From the NCBI GenBank assembly GCA_028280445.1, contig JANQLU010000008.1:186001-250000 (forward strand): 64,000 nt of DNA. The letters run 5' to 3'. The translations under genes and the position numbers were made by a program. The notes beneath the pieces are model-generated. The model ran no database searches and was not told where the DNA came from. It worked only from the letters and a program-made list of their open reading frames with translations. Position 1 is the first letter of the stretch, and each line of letters opens with the position of its first letter. This document shows, one piece after another, positions 62,541-64,000 of the stretch. The DNA comes from Pirellulaceae bacterium. Its GTDB lineage: Bacteria; Planctomycetota; Planctomycetia; Pirellulales; Pirellulaceae.

Positions 62541-64000
62541 ATGAGCACCCAACGCCGCATTGTTCGCAAAATCGAGCATCCGTTTGAACACGGATTCGAC
62601 TCGCAATTCTGGCCCGTTGTGATTGCCATGTGCGTTTTGACCGCGGTACTGATCGGAGCGGTCATCGCATTGTTTTCCGGCATTGCAATGTGGATTTCAC
62701 TCATGGTTCTGCCGGCCGGATTGGGAATCGGCCTGGCGGTTTTCCGTGTGATCGAACATCGGATGGTCCGGCGCTCGATTCAGTTTGCCGCGATCCTTAG
62801 TTTGGCAATCCATGTTTTGTTGATTCTGGTGATGATCGCTTGGCGGATCTTTAGTATTGTTCCCGAAAACCAGGTGGCTGTTGAACCGCCAACCAAGCAA
62901 AAACCCATCCGTGTCACCTTTCGCAATCCGACTCCTGTTGTCGAACCCGAAGTGACACCTGAGGAAACGGTCGAACCCGAACCCGAAGTCGTTGAAAAAA
63001 CAGAACCGGAACCGACTAAAACAACAAAAACCGAAAATCAAGTTCGGACGATGGCACAGGTTTCCAACGAAAGTTTGTCGCAGCGCCAAAATCGAAACCA
63101 ACCTACTGTTCCTAAAATGGGACGTTCCCTTGCCCAACGGAGTCGGCAACCTTCAGAAAATCGACCGCGAGCCACGGAAATGGCAAAATCATCTGCGGCG
63201 GCATCCAAATCTGAGACGTCAAAATCGGAACCTGCGCCGGCGAAAACCGAAGTGACGCGGTCCAGCCCGAGTCCAGCATCCGCAAATAAATCGAGCCCGT
63301 CAGAAACGGCATCCAATCAACCATCACCGGCAACGCCGCGCAAAAGTCGCACTCAGCCGACTCCAACCGAAAATCGAATTGTCAAATCAAATCCCAATCG
63401 CAGCAACAATCGTCCTCAAGTTCAACCGAAATCAGAAACGGCCAATCGAACCGGTTCGCCCGGTGCAAGTTTGTCGCGCGTGACGGCGTCGACCAACCAA
63501 CCTTCGCCAGCTTCAACCGTCAATCGAAAAACTTCGGAAACAAAACCCGAAGTCGCTCAGAAAACGCCGTCCGTTTCGTCAAAAATGGTCCGGCCTTCGA
63601 AATCATCGACCGCGCGAAACGAACGTTCGCGGCCTAAGCCTGCTGAAACTGTTCGCCGGACAACGCCACAAATCAATCGTAACAAAACGGCACAACGACC
63701 CATTGTCCGACCAGCCACGTCGCAACCTTCGACGCAATCACAAACAACGGTGGCCAAAACCAATACATCCAGCCGCCGAGTCGAAGTTCAGCGACAGTCG
63801 ACGTCGATGATTCAACCGACCGAAAGCGTCAAGCGGTCTTCGAACCCGTCGACGAATGTTGTTGAGCATCGACCGATGGAACAAACTCCACGCCGCACGG
63901 TTGCAACGCCATCAATCAATTCGACACCGATGGCCAACGCACAACCGCGCCGCGCCAAAATGACGCGGCCACAAGTTCAATCGATGCAAAACGTCGAAGC
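62541..64000 (+). CDS. Long low-complexity membrane protein, C-terminus beyond the window
   Basis: The frame opens at ATG 62541 (AAGG 7 nt upstream) and stays open to the window end, 486 residues so far. It has two or three membrane segments: ~26-60 (VVIAMCVLTAVLIGAVIALF, WISLMVLPAGLGIGLAVF) and ~80-98 (IQFAAILSLAIHVLLILVM). A Pro/Glu-rich linker (VEPEVTPEETVEPEPEVVE) follows, then ~330 residues rich in Ser/Thr/Arg/Gln/Pro/Asn with no globular pattern. Position after TolQ and TolR and the Pro/Glu spacer suggest a TonB/TolA-like energy transducer whose terminal domain is outside the window. That is an inference. Confidence 0.75.
   Translation, partial: MSTQRRIVRKIEHPFEHGFDSQFWPVVIAMCVLTAVLIGAVIALFSGIAMWISLMVLPAGLGIGLAVFRVIEHRMVRRSIQFAAILSLAIHVLLILVMIAWRIFSIVPENQVAVEPPTKQKPIRVTFRNPTPVVEPEVTPEETVEPEPEVVEKTEPEPTKTTKTENQVRTMAQVSNESLSQRQNRNQPTVPKMGRSLAQRSRQPSENRPRATEMAKSSAAASKSETSKSEPAPAKTEVTRSSPSPASANKSSPSETASNQPSPATPRKSRTQPTPTENRIVKSNPNRSNNRPQVQPKSETANRTGSPGASLSRVTASTNQPSPASTVNRKTSETKPEVAQKTPSVSSKMVRPSKSSTARNERSRPKPAETVRRTTPQINRNKTAQRPIVRPATSQPSTQSQTTVAKTNTSSRRVEVQRQSTSMIQPTESVKRSSNPSTNVVEHRPMEQTPRRTVATPSINSTPMANAQPRRAKMTRPQVQSMQNVE

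Noticed and set aside
1-64000. tRNA, rRNA, integrase or attachment-site signals
   Set aside because: No cloverleaf, rRNA-like stretch or recombinase gene was found when reading both strands; absence is by eye only, a tRNAscan or covariance search would be decisive.

Overview
The window looks like the chromosome of a planctomycete, probably Pirellulales-like. This is an inference from gene content: two PEP-CTERM proteins, a PQQ-type propeller with EF-hands that begins DWPRFRGP after its signal peptide, tandem DUF3526 permeases, a large zinc metalloprotease with an HExxHxxGxxH site, STN-like secreted paralogues, a lysine-rich histone-H1-like tail on an endonuclease III-like protein, and many short operons separated by repeat-bearing gaps. 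GC is close to 50% by eye. No tRNA, rRNA, CRISPR array or transposase gene was seen.

Layout. 1-4.4 kb: the start of an S10 carboxypeptidase, a PQQ/EF-hand protein and a DUF885-type protein. 4.7-13.2 kb: two ABC systems facing away from each other. One (minus strand) is a NatA-like ATPase with a permease fused to a CPBP protease. The other (plus strand) is a secreted protein, two DUF3526 permeases and an ATPase. 13.2-16.5 kb: a GC-richer DsrE/SaoD-like gene with a small partner, two divergent PEP-CTERM proteins and a truncated sigma-factor fragment. 16.5-27.7 kb: a soluble histidine kinase, aquaporin-nadD and a small gene, priA, a GlcD/YdiJ-type flavo-iron-sulfur dehydrogenase, a sensor kinase with a c-type heme motif, and rnhA. 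27.7-30.6 kb: recG between repeat-rich gaps. 30.6-38 kb: three tandem STN-like secreted paralogues with a zinc-ribbon membrane protein, a GT39-like glycosyltransferase and the large metalloprotease. 38.2-46.1 kb: yebC, then the translation/transcription operon (MalK-type ATPase, nusA, infB, rbfA, endonuclease III-like protein). 46.3-54.6 kb: a VWA membrane protein, a secretin-like secreted protein, a ketosynthase homologue lacking catalytic residues, and a polysaccharide pair (initiating sugar transferase and Wzz-like protein). 55.2-64 kb: a pseudopilin-like operon, then a TPR protein followed by TolQ/ExbB, TolR/ExbD and a long low-complexity membrane protein that runs off the end.

Points that stand out: (1) two unrelated genes (the NatA-like ATPase and the SaoD-like gene) have a good Shine-Dalgarno sequence exactly 8 nt before an in-frame ATA codon where the family N-terminus should begin, with no ATG/GTG/TTG further upstream; (2) a family of ~100-123 bp elements built from two inverted palindromes (REPIN-like), four copies, three of the four loci flanked by a shared 33-bp sequence; (3) a ~147-bp inverted-repeat element with 27-bp arms; (4) the ketosynthase homologue with Glu in place of the active-site Cys and Asn in place of one His; (5) the STN-like gene triplet.
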